Assembly (NCBI RefSeq): GCF_900177675.1
Contig: NZ_FXWM01000001.1
Coordinates: 1,497,001 to 1,561,000 of the forward strand
Length of the DNA stretch: 64,000 nucleotides
Reading direction: 5' to 3'
Source of the DNA: Bacillus sp. OV166
GTDB taxonomy: Bacteria; Bacillota; Bacilli; Bacillales; Cytobacillaceae
Under the pieces are notes generated by a model. It did no database searches and had not been told where the DNA came from. It saw only the letters and a list, made by a program, of their open reading frames with translations. A program made the translations under genes and the position numbers. This document shows positions 36,798 to 44,002 of this stretch, one piece after another; position 1 is the first letter of the stretch, and each line of letters starts with the position of its first letter.

Positions 36798-38054
36798 TTA
36801 AAAAAGTGCTTTAATACCTACTAAAACAATCCCTATTAAAAATCCACATACTGCACCATTGACACGGATCCATTGAAGGTCTTTTCCAACGTTAGTTTCA
36901 ACCATATCGATAAGTGTTTTATCATCTAGTTTTTCTAAATTTTCTTTAACAAGCATTCCTATTTTTGAATGATTTTTATCAACAAAACTAAAAATATGAT
37001 TTTTAATCCAAGCTTCAATAACGTTCACTTTTTCTGGATTTAATTCGATACCTTCTAAGCCCTTTTTAATTAAAGGGAGGAGATAATCATCATAAAAGGC
37101 AGGTTTTTCGACAAAGTCATAAGCTTTTTGCTGGATCTGACTTAATAAATCAGTAATTTGTTCTTGCAACTCCCATTTATCTACTAGCTGGGATTTAAAG
37201 TTATTAAGTTCTTCATAAATCTTTTCATCACTTTTTATTGATTGCAGCTTTTTATTCATATGAATCATTAAGGTATGTCTATTTTGATTTAAGGGGTCAC
37301 TATAGCTGGCTACACCTTTTAGAATAAGACTTTGGATAATGTTCCCTAGCTTTTCTTCATTAACAAGGTTGCTAAATGACTTTAAGGCAAATTGCATAAA
37401 ACCATCTGCCTTAATATTTTCCACCGCATCTACAGCCAACCCACCAAGTTTGTATTTTGTACTTTCTTTCCTGGCCCATTCATCAATTTCTTTTAGAATA
37501 TAATCTAGTACTTTTTCATCATATTTTCTAATACTAATCTGGTCGATAAGCAAGGGGAGATAATTCTTGCTATCCAAATCGTTGATTCGTAATTTTAGTT
37601 CTTTTTCTAGAAGCGGAGCAAATTTTTTTATATCAAATATTTTAATTAAATGTTTAGAAATCATTAGGAAAGACTTTTGAACGGCTTGTGATGGTAATTC
37701 ATTATAGATGATCTCAAATAGTTTTTTAGTGAAATTGATGGTGTCTATTTTTTTTCGAATACTCTCTTTTGTTAGCCAATCATTTTCTAACATTGAAATT
37801 ATTCCAGCAATAATTCTGTTACGATTTTTGGGAAGGAGAGCAGTATGTGGAATAGGAATTCCTAGTGGATGACGGAATAATGCGGTTACCGCAAACCAGT
37901 CAGCCAGTCCTCCTACCAGACCGGCTTCAAATCCCCCTTGTAGGATGCTCCCCCAGATTGAATTCTGTATCGGAATAGTGGCTAAAAAGCCGATTCCCAT
38001 CACAGCAAGAAAAATTGTCGCTAAATGCCGTGTTTTATTCTTACGATTTAACAT
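36798..38054 (-). CDS. DUF445 family membrane protein (YjiN-like)
   Basis: 418 residues. An N-terminal helix pair (about 12-50) includes the family signature GGFEAGLVGGLADWFAVTALFRHPLGIPIPHTALLP. A long helical cytoplasmic or extracytoplasmic domain follows, and a C-terminal membrane helix reads VNGAVCGFLIGIVLVGI. DUF445 proteins are widespread and of unknown function. SD GAGGGG precedes ATG 38054. Monocistronic; the IS element lies about 120 bp upstream of its start. Confidence 0.85.
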   Translation of the reverse strand: MLNRKNKTRHLATIFLAVMGIGFLATIPIQNSIWGSILQGGFEAGLVGGLADWFAVTALFRHPLGIPIPHTALLPKNRNRIIAGIISMLENDWLTKESIRKKIDTINFTKKLFEIIYNELPSQAVQKSFLMISKHLIKIFDIKKFAPLLEKELKLRINDLDSKNYLPLLIDQISIRKYDEKVLDYILKEIDEWARKESTKYKLGGLAVDAVENIKADGFMQFALKSFSNLVNEEKLGNIIQSLILKGVASYSDPLNQNRHTLMIHMNKKLQSIKSDEKIYEELNNFKSQLVDKWELQEQITDLLSQIQQKAYDFVEKPAFYDDYLLPLIKKGLEGIELNPEKVNVIEAWIKNHIFSFVDKNHSKIGMLVKENLEKLDDKTLIDMVETNVGKDLQWIRVNGAVCGFLIGIVLVGIKALF

Positions 38055-38177
38055 TATTAAACCCCTCGTTTTTTGAGTATATTATTGTCTAAAGCTATTA
38101 TCTCAATTTTACAGAAAAAAAAGCAAAAAAAATTACTTATTATAGACTTATTTGTTAAAGCACCGAATAGAAATGAA

Positions 38178-38203
38178 GACACCTCTCAACTGTGAGAGGT
38201 GTT
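38178..38203. repeat. 26-bp target duplication, left copy
   Basis: A 26-bp sequence containing the palindrome ACACCTCTCA-ACTG-TGAGAGGTGT directly abuts the left end of the IS. An identical copy starts at 39942. Confidence 0.9.
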
Positions 38204-38217
38204 CAGATTGTAGACAA

Positions 38218-38250
38218 AAGGCATTCGAATGAGCCCATTCGGATGCCTTT
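38218..38250. terminator. Hairpin inside the left end of the IS
   Basis: A 12-bp stem AGGCATTCGAAT / ATTCGGATGCCT (one G-T pair) with loop GAGCCC and T-tracts on both sides. It probably terminates the transposase transcript and blocks read-through from outside. Confidence 0.8.
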
Positions 38251-38302
38251 TTATTGGATTTTTGCTCATAAGAGCAAAATTTAGACCTACCTTTGACTAT
38301 TA

Positions 38303-39664
38303 TTACGCCAATTCTGGACCTTTCCACGTCCAGCTGGCCATCTTTTTCAAGTTCATGGCAGCAAAAGTAAGCATCGCTTGCATGGACAATTTTTTTAAGC
38401 CTCTTAAGGTTGTCCAACGCATACCATGCTTTTCCTTAGCATCCGCAAAGACCCGTTCAATCGTTTCTTTACGTCTTGCGTAAATGCTTTTATTTTCTTG
38501 TGTGTGACGAAGATGATCGGCTTCTTCTATGTAATGTTCCCAAACATGTCGCTCAATCAATTTTTTATGTTCTTTACTCTGCGTGCATTCTGAAAGTAAA
38601 GGACAATTTTGGCACTCAAACGGATTAGAGAAGTATTGACGCTTTCCATTCTTCGTCGTCGTTGCATATTTCAGTATTTGTCCTTGCGGACAGATATAAC
38701 AATCGTAGTATTCATCATAAATATACTCATGTTTTTTCATATAACCGTCCTTCGTACGAGGTCGTGTATATGGTAATGCAGGAGTCATATCATTTTCAAT
38801 TACGAATTGAGCAATAGCAGGTGTTTTGTATCCAGCATCAGCAGCAACAGCTTCAGGTTTCCCGTGTTTTTCAATGACCTTCTCAAGTAGTGGCTCGAAA
38901 ATGACGCTATCATGGATATTCCCCGGGGTTACAATTGCACCCAAAACAAAACCATTTCGATCCGAAGCCGCATGAAATGAATATGCGAACTGTTTCGTTC
39001 GCTCATCCTTTACGTAATAACCACTTTCTGGGTCAGTGGTACTTTCTTTAATTTCCTTTAATTCTTCTTTTTCAAATTTATCTGGAGGAAATGGCTTTTT
39101 TCCGTGATCATCCCGGTCTTTATTAATCTCTTCTTGTAGACGTGTTTCATAAACCTTCGATTCCTTTCGAACTACTTTCTTTTCAAATTTACGCTTATTT
39201 GCACTAGCTTTAACATGTGTAGAATCAATAAATACGTGCTCGCTACTAATCAATTTCTTTTCTGAGGCTTCCTTTAAAATACGATAGAATATCTGTTCAA
39301 ATAAATCAGTATCCTTAAAGCGTCGCTCGTAGTTTTTACCAAACGTTGAAAAGTGAGGTACCTTATCATAAAAACCAAAGCCGAGAAACCAACGATATGC
39401 CATATTCGTTTCGATTTCTGCAATGGTTTGACGCATAGAGCGAATACCGAAGGTATATTGAATGAAAGCCATCTTTATCAATACCACAGGGTCAATACTC
39501 GGACGTCCCCGTTCAGATGAGTACATATCTTGAACAAGTGAATAGATAAATGAAAAATCAATAGCAGCTTCTATCTTACGAACCAAGTGGTTCGCGGGTA
39601 CAACTTGTTCTAAAGCTATCATTTCTATTTGATCACGATTCATCTGTGTATTTTTAGTTAGCAT
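38303..39664 (-). CDS. IS1182-family transposase
   Basis: 453 residues from ATG 39664 (SD GAGGTGG); GTG 39673 is possible but overlaps the SD. An N-terminal DUF772-like domain (DQIEMIALEQVVPANHLVRKI; RGRPSIDPVVLIKMAFIQYTFGIRSMR) precedes a DDE transposase core: Asp in VFIDSTHVKASANK, Asp in VAADAGYKTPA, Glu in ARRKETIERVFADAKEKHGMRWTTLRG. A cysteine cluster (CPQGQ..CQNCPLLSECT) between them is family-typical. The frame is intact, so the element could be active. Confidence 0.93.
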   Translation of the reverse strand: MLTKNTQMNRDQIEMIALEQVVPANHLVRKIEAAIDFSFIYSLVQDMYSSERGRPSIDPVVLIKMAFIQYTFGIRSMRQTIAEIETNMAYRWFLGFGFYDKVPHFSTFGKNYERRFKDTDLFEQIFYRILKEASEKKLISSEHVFIDSTHVKASANKRKFEKKVVRKESKVYETRLQEEINKDRDDHGKKPFPPDKFEKEELKEIKESTTDPESGYYVKDERTKQFAYSFHAASDRNGFVLGAIVTPGNIHDSVIFEPLLEKVIEKHGKPEAVAADAGYKTPAIAQFVIENDMTPALPYTRPRTKDGYMKKHEYIYDEYYDCYICPQGQILKYATTTKNGKRQYFSNPFECQNCPLLSECTQSKEHKKLIERHVWEHYIEEADHLRHTQENKSIYARRKETIERVFADAKEKHGMRWTTLRGLKKLSMQAMLTFAAMNLKKMASWTWKGPELA

Positions 39665-39742
39665 TTCATCCACCTCATCTATATGTCTGTATCTTAATTA
39701 TACAAAGGACTGATTTAAAGGTCATTATTGATTTTAAAACTT

Positions 39743-39872
39743 GTTGATTGGAGCGGAAGGCGCGAAGACTCCTGCGGGAGTACGGAGCAGGGGAGACCCC
39801 GCAGGCGCTTAAGCGCCGAGGAGGCTCCCCGCTACGCCCGCGGAAAGCGAAGCGCCTGGAGCGCAAATCAAC
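39743..39872. repeat. 130-bp GC-rich repeat, copy 1
   Basis: Begins GTTGATTGGAGCG and ends GCGCAAATCAAC, so its tips are inverted repeats. The interior is GC-rich with internal palindromes (GGCGCTTAAGCGCC at the centre). An inverted copy of the same length at 58059-58188 differs at only a few positions. The composition differs sharply from the AT-rich surroundings. Confidence 0.9.
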
Positions 39873-39941
39873 AAACAATTTAACAAAGACATAAAAAAGA
39901 CTGCCGGCAAACCCAAGTTTTTCGGATTTGTCGACAGTCTG

Positions 39942-39967
39942 GACACCTCTCAACTGTGAGAGGTGTT
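39942..39967. repeat. 26-bp target duplication, right copy
   Basis: Identical to 38178-38203. With the T-rich sequence following it, the hairpin looks like a former transcription terminator. Confidence 0.9.
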
Positions 39968-40093
39968 TTCCATTTTCTTCTTCTGAGGTTTTATATGTGT
40001 AATCAGTCCATCAAGATCGGTAATATAAAATTGTATTTTAGGTTCTTCTTTAAGAAAATGCTCTTGCTTTAACTGAAAATAATTAACCTTGTG
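39950..40093 (-). pseudogene. 3' remnant of a gene, possibly a VOC-family protein
   Basis: A 47-codon open stretch on the minus strand ends in a TGA within the palindrome next to the IS. Its IQFYITDLDGLITHI resembles the C-terminal strand of vicinal-oxygen-chelate (glyoxalase) proteins (…DPDGNxIEI). An in-frame TAA cuts it off upstream and no start with an SD is visible. It is probably the decayed 3' end of a gene whose terminator was the IS target. Confidence 0.4.
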
Positions 40094-40380
40094 TTAAAGG
40101 ATCAATTCAAAAGAGCAAAGAAGCAGAAAATTCTATAAAAACAGTACAGATGAATGACAACCATAAAAATGCAGAACGCCTGCCAGAGTAATATTGGCAC
40201 AGATCAAGAGCTGCGACGACAAATCCTTGGGATATAGCACTGGCTAATAGAGCCAGCAATAAATGTAAGTTTGTTGATGGAACTTTAAAATTAAATTTTG
40301 TGACCCTTTTACTTTTCTCGTCTAAATTTATGTTGTAAAATATACAAGGTTTATTAAATAGAGAATTAGGGGGAATAGAA
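40094..40380. other. Intergenic region upstream of the lipoprotein gene
   Basis: No convincing gene is seen on either strand. The last ~60 bases should contain the lipoprotein promoter, but no good -35/-10 pair stands out. Confidence 0.4.
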
Positions 40381-40911
40381 ATGAAAAAGTTTTTTGTATT
40401 ATTATTTGCACTAGCTATGGCAATTGGTCTAACTGCATGTTCCAGCAATAATGAATCAAAAACAGATAAGAAGGAAAAAAAGGAAGAAGCAGCACCAAAA
40501 GTGGATGTAAAAAAGGAATTAGTCAAATTTTATATGGATCTTGGAAATAAAATTAACGCAAAAGATACTGATTTAAATGTTTATGTCGCAAAGGCAACTA
40601 AGGAAGATGCCAAGCCTGAGGAATTACCAACTGCTGAAGACCGGGCTAAAGCGAGTGAAGCAGCAGCGGCTGTTGCAACAGAATTAAATAATTATCAAGT
40701 GCCTGCGGAATTAAAGGATAAAAAAGCAGACCTTGACTCAGCTATTAAAGATTATGCCGCTTCCTACCAAACAAAAGCTGATGAATTGAAAAAAGATGTT
40801 CCTAATCTTGATGCAGCATCAGCAAGCTTAACACAAGCTGAAGAAAAACTTGGGAAAGTATTCGAAAGTGAAAAATTACTGCCGCCAAGCCTAGATAAGC
40901 AAGTAAACTAA
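40381..40911 (+). CDS. Small lipoprotein of unknown function
   Basis: 176 residues with SD AGGGGG before ATG 40381. The signal peptide ends in lipobox LTAC with Cys20, followed by a Ser/Asn/Lys/Glu linker. The mature part is an Ala/Lys/Glu-rich helical domain (about 40-170) of two long helical hairpins. No known motif is recognised. Similar exported helical lipoproteins are frequent in Bacillaceae. A terminator follows directly; monocistronic. Confidence 0.75.
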   Translation: MKKFFVLLFALAMAIGLTACSSNNESKTDKKEKKEEAAPKVDVKKELVKFYMDLGNKINAKDTDLNVYVAKATKEDAKPEELPTAEDRAKASEAAAAVATELNNYQVPAELKDKKADLDSAIKDYAASYQTKADELKKDVPNLDAASASLTQAEEKLGKVFESEKLLPPSLDKQVN

Positions 40912-40921
40912 TGAAACTAAA

Positions 40922-40957
40922 AAACAAGCCAGATGTACGATGCTGGCTTGTTTTTTT
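40922..40957 (+). terminator. Terminator of the lipoprotein gene
   Basis: An 11-bp stem AAACAAGCCAG / CTGGCTTGTTT with a 10-base loop and a run of T. Confidence 0.9.
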
Positions 40958-40988
40958 ATACTTTAATTAGTTAGTAATTATCTTGATT

Positions 40989-41300
40989 TTAAGATACGGC
41001 TGAGCTTGCAAGTTCATTATATTGGACCAATAGTTCCTCTGAGTCATTATCAATCGTTAAGCAAGTTTCGGTATCTCCAAAAAACCAAACATCATTGACT
41101 TCAACAAAGAAGGTAATTCCATTTACATCAATTGTATAACCAACATTAGCAGGTGTTTCTGCTGAAAAAGCAAGGCTAAATCCTCTATGCTTCATTCCAA
41201 AACCGGCATATTGAGGAAACATCCGAATGCTAAATGGTTTATGAAATTCGAATTCTCTTGTGAACCATGAGGCAGCTCTTTCATCGATAGAAATAAACAT
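40989..41300 (-). CDS. HesB/YadR/YfhF-family protein (YneR-like)
   Basis: 103 residues. The fold pattern of A-type iron-sulfur carriers is visible (ISIDERAASWFTREF at the start, RGFSLAFSAETPANVGYTIDVNGITFFVEVNDVWFFG in the middle). However, the three cysteines that bind the cluster in true IscA proteins are absent; only one Cys occurs, in ETCLTID. This matches the YneR-type subfamily of Bacillus, whose function is unknown. Monocistronic. Confidence 0.75.
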   Translation of the reverse strand: MFISIDERAASWFTREFEFHKPFSIRMFPQYAGFGMKHRGFSLAFSAETPANVGYTIDVNGITFFVEVNDVWFFGDTETCLTIDNDSEELLVQYNELASSAVS

Positions 41301-41586
41301 CTAAATGCACCAACCTTTTCCTATTAGGTAATGATTCATAAGGAAAGAAATGGATGTAAAAAAAGAACCTAGATAAAAATTGATTCCCATTTCCCTATAT
41401 TGAAAGAGTATAACTTTTATTTAGTTTTGCATGTGATATTATTCACGGACTTTCTTCAGGTATCATAATTTTTAAAAATGTTCATTTTTTTTCCTTAAAA
41501 TGTTCACTTGTATGCGAAGAGTCACTACTTATTTTTTATAAAAGGTTTAAATATAACTAATAAATATATCTTTTATGGAGGATTAT

Positions 41587-41844
41587 ATGGATAAAGATTG
41601 GACGAAGGATTTAGAGCATGATGAATATGAATTTAATATTGATCTGATCATTAAAGATGCATTGCAGGCAGTGGAAGAAACGAAAAAGGGGCACTTTGTA
41701 AATCTAGTGACAGCTGAAACATTTGGAAATCCTGTCGATTATATACAGCCTCTACTAGAGGAGTTGTATCCTGATCAAGTAAAGATTAAATTCATTGATC
41801 AGTGTGGATGTGGTGGATATGTATTAAGAGTTTGGAAAAGTTAA
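41587..41844 (+). CDS. CGCGG-type putative radical-SAM-modified peptide (RiPP) precursor
   Basis: 85 residues from ATG 41587. The ATG at 41575 overlaps the SD (TGGAGG) and is not used. The N-terminal part is acidic (DWTKDLEHDEYEFNID), the middle contains GHFVNLVTAETFG, and the C terminus ends DQCGCGGYVLRVWKS. The CGCGG core followed by aromatic/basic residues matches a family described as putative radical-SAM-modified RiPP proteins in haloarchaea and some Bacillales. No radical-SAM gene is present in this window. Assignment to that family is by recall, so confidence is moderate. Possible regulatory repeats lie 80 bp upstream. Confidence 0.6.
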   Translation: MDKDWTKDLEHDEYEFNIDLIIKDALQAVEETKKGHFVNLVTAETFGNPVDYIQPLLEELYPDQVKIKFIDQCGCGGYVLRVWKS

Positions 41845-41948
41845 TTTTTTATGACCATTTAATCTACCGTACAAGTGTTGCTGATATTGTAACATATATA
41901 TAGTGAAAATAATGTTACGATTAAGGCAAGAAAAAAGGGGGTTTTACA

Positions 41949-42245
41949 ATGGTGAAGGAGTTCGATAAGTTAACAGAGAATGTTACTGACATTAAAAGCT
42001 TAATTCAAACATTCAATGAAACACTAGATAATATTGAAAAACGACTATCAAGGCTTGAAAAGATGGATAGCATTGAACACCGTGTAGAAGTAAACCAAAT
42101 TGACCTTTCCGATATTAAAGAATCACTTCAGCGGATTGAAGAATCAAACAATAGCGATATACAGCATATTAATCGACGTCTTGATTCACATTTAGTTAAA
42201 ATCGCAAAAGTTGAAGAGGATATGATAATTATTAAAACAAAATAA
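41949..42245 (+). CDS. Coiled-coil protein of unknown function
   Basis: 98 residues, entirely predicted coiled coil with repeated hydrophobic heptads (FNETLDNIEKRLSRLEKM; IKESLQRIEESNNSDIQHINRRL). It has no membrane segment and no cysteine. SD AAAAGGGGG precedes ATG 41949. It follows the CGCGG gene by 104 bp on the same strand but probably has its own promoter. A terminator follows. Confidence 0.65.
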   Translation: MVKEFDKLTENVTDIKSLIQTFNETLDNIEKRLSRLEKMDSIEHRVEVNQIDLSDIKESLQRIEESNNSDIQHINRRLDSHLVKIAKVEEDMIIIKTK

Positions 42246-42261
42246 TTTTTTTTCATAAGAT

Positions 42262-42298
42262 AAAAAGATCAGATACAAACAATCTGATCTTTTTTTTC
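42262..42298 (+). terminator. Terminator of the coiled-coil gene
   Basis: A 12-bp stem AAAAAGATCAGA / TCTGATCTTTTT with loop TACAAACAA, then more T. Confidence 0.88.
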
Positions 42299-42303
42299 TC
42301 CAC

Positions 42304-42334
42304 AAAAAAACCAGACCGGAAAACGATCTGGTTT
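42304..42334 (-). terminator. Terminator of the first CNNM-type gene
   Basis: Stem AAACCAGA / TCTGGTTT extended past one mismatch, with seven T after it on the minus strand, 10 bp from the gene's end. Confidence 0.8.
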
Positions 42335-42344
42335 AGGAAGTTTT

Positions 42345-43697
42345 TTAAGATAGCACTTCTGAATTGGATATTGATACTTGTGAGCTAACTGCCTCACCAT
42401 TATTGGCATTTTTCGTGACCTCAATATATTTAATATGGTGCTCTTCCATATCGAGAATTTTAAAGGAATAGGTATCATGAAGTAGGATGTCTCCTTCTTT
42501 TGCTTCGTAATTTTCGGTTAGAATCCAACCGCCAATCGTATCGACATCTTCATCGTCAATCTCCACTCCCAATAAATCATTGACCTCACTAACTAATACT
42601 TTAGAATCGATAATATAATGGTTTTCCTTAATTTTGCGAATCTCTGGAATTTCATCCATATCGAATTCGTCACGAATTTCCCCAACAATTTCTTCTAAGA
42701 TATCCTCAACAGTAACCAGCCCGGAAGTACCGCCATATTCGTCCATTAAAATCGCCATATGAACACGGTCTTTTTGCATTTTTACTAATAAGTCATGGAT
42801 AGGAATCGTTTCTATTACTCTAATTATTGGTCGTGTATAGTTTTCTAGAGTCCGTTCAGCTAGTTTTTCATTACCAATTAAATCAGTCATAACTTCTTTT
42901 ATATTAATAAGCCCAATTATATGATCCTTATCACCATCAATGATGGGATACCGTGTGAATTTTTCTTCACGTAAAACCTGAAGAAATGTCTCTAATGTAT
43001 CATCCTTAGATAAGGAAACGATTTCCGTTCTAGGGACCATAACTTCTTTGGCAATCCGGTTATCAAATTCAAAAATTTTATTTACATACTTAAACTCTGA
43101 TTGGTTAATTTCACCACTTTTGTAGCTTTCAGATAGAATAATTCGAAGCTCTTCCTCTGTATGGGCGATTTCGTTTTCAGAAACAGGCTTAAGCCCAAAA
43201 AAACGTGTTGTAATTCGTGCAGAGCCATTAAGCAGCCAAATTACAGGAAACATCACCTTATAAAAAAGGATGAGCGGACGTGACATCATCAGGGTAATCC
43301 ATTCTGCTTTCTGGATCGCCAATGTTTTAGGTGCAAGTTCACCAATTACGACATGTAAAAATGTAATCGCTGCAAATGCAAAGCCTACAGATAATATTTG
43401 GTTAAAACTTTCGGGAATATGCAGGCCTTTAAAAATAGGGTGCAGGATCTTTTCAAATGTCGATTCACCAAGCCAACCTAATCCAAGGGCAGTAATGGTA
43501 ATTCCTAACTGACAGGCAGAAAGGTATTCATCTAGGTTCGAAATCACTCGTTTAGCAGTCACAGCACTCGAATTTCCTTCTTCGATTAACTGATCAATTC
43601 TTGAGCTTCTTACTCTGATAATAGCAAATTCTGAAGCTACAAAAAAAGCAGTTAAAGCAATTAAAATGGCTATAATAACCAAGTTAAATATGTCCAA
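42345..43697 (-). CDS. CNNM/CorC-HlyC-type membrane protein, YhdP/MpfA-like (copy 1)
   Basis: 450 residues from TTG 43697. An N-terminal DUF21 membrane domain has three to four helices (about 5-140; VASEFAIIRVRSSRIDQL, GELAPKTLAIQKAE). Two CBS domains follow (VPRTEIVSLSKDDTLETF to LLVKMQKDRVHMAIL, about 210-335). The C-terminal CorC_HlyC domain has the DEIPEIRKIKENHYIIDSKV start. B. subtilis YhdP (MpfA) is implicated in Mg2+ efflux. It is about 65% similar by eye to the next gene upstream. Its leader can form alternative hairpins over the SD. Confidence 0.88.
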   Translation of the reverse strand: MDIFNLVIIAILIALTAFFVASEFAIIRVRSSRIDQLIEEGNSSAVTAKRVISNLDEYLSACQLGITITALGLGWLGESTFEKILHPIFKGLHIPESFNQILSVGFAFAAITFLHVVIGELAPKTLAIQKAEWITLMMSRPLILFYKVMFPVIWLLNGSARITTRFFGLKPVSENEIAHTEEELRIILSESYKSGEINQSEFKYVNKIFEFDNRIAKEVMVPRTEIVSLSKDDTLETFLQVLREEKFTRYPIIDGDKDHIIGLINIKEVMTDLIGNEKLAERTLENYTRPIIRVIETIPIHDLLVKMQKDRVHMAILMDEYGGTSGLVTVEDILEEIVGEIRDEFDMDEIPEIRKIKENHYIIDSKVLVSEVNDLLGVEIDDEDVDTIGGWILTENYEAKEGDILLHDTYSFKILDMEEHHIKYIEVTKNANNGEAVSSQVSISNSEVLS

Positions 43698-43746
43698 ATA
43701 AGTTCCCTTATCCCGTTTTTAGACAGGTAAGGAGTCACCTCCCAGT
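43698..43746 (-). promoter_or_regulatory. Leader of CNNM copy 1 with alternative hairpins
   Basis: On the minus strand, GGAG-GTGA-CTCC (a GNRA-capped hairpin, 43742-43731) shares bases with CCTTACC (43732-43726). The latter can instead pair with GGATAAGG (43713-43706), which contains the SD of the TTG start. Confidence 0.5.
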
Positions 43747-43984
43747 TTAATAAAAAAAATTAACTCGTATCACAATATACTCATATCTAGTTTTCTGCTA
43801 ATCTCGTCTAATGGTCATTATACCACCTCGACAATTTTGTAAATTAACAATAATTATAAAGAATTTGAACCGTACAGTCAAACGTTCTGGTTAGTATATT
43901 GGTTGATAACTATATTTTATGGGAAAACATAGTGAATATGAACAGTAAAGACGAAATATTACAAAAATTATATAAAATAATACT

Positions 43985-44002
43985 GGCTCCTATTCAGGAG
44001 CC
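43985..44002 (-). terminator. Terminator overlapping the end of CNNM copy 2
   Basis: Stem GGCTCCT / AGGAGCC with loop ATTC contains the stop codon. An AT-rich tail follows on the minus strand. Confidence 0.7.

Larger units (their letters stand above)
38204..39941 (-). mobile_element. IS1182-family insertion sequence
   Basis: About 1738 bp. The ends are imperfect inverted repeats: CAGATTGTAGACAAA at 38204 and, read inward from the right end, CAGACTGTCGACAAA ending at 39941 (13 of 15 match). The single transposase gene is on the minus strand. Both ends touch a perfect 26-bp direct repeat, which fixes the boundaries. A 130-bp GC-rich repeat lies between the transposase start and the right end. 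Confidence 0.88.

Noticed and set aside
39675..39953. A 92-codon open frame on the minus strand upstream of the transposase.
   Set aside because: It is produced by the GC-rich 130-bp repeat, which is stop-poor in several frames; no SD and no protein-like composition.
40107..40526. A 139-codon minus-strand frame across the lipoprotein start.
   Set aside because: It is antisense to a clear signal peptide with lipobox and SD on the plus strand and shows no start signal.
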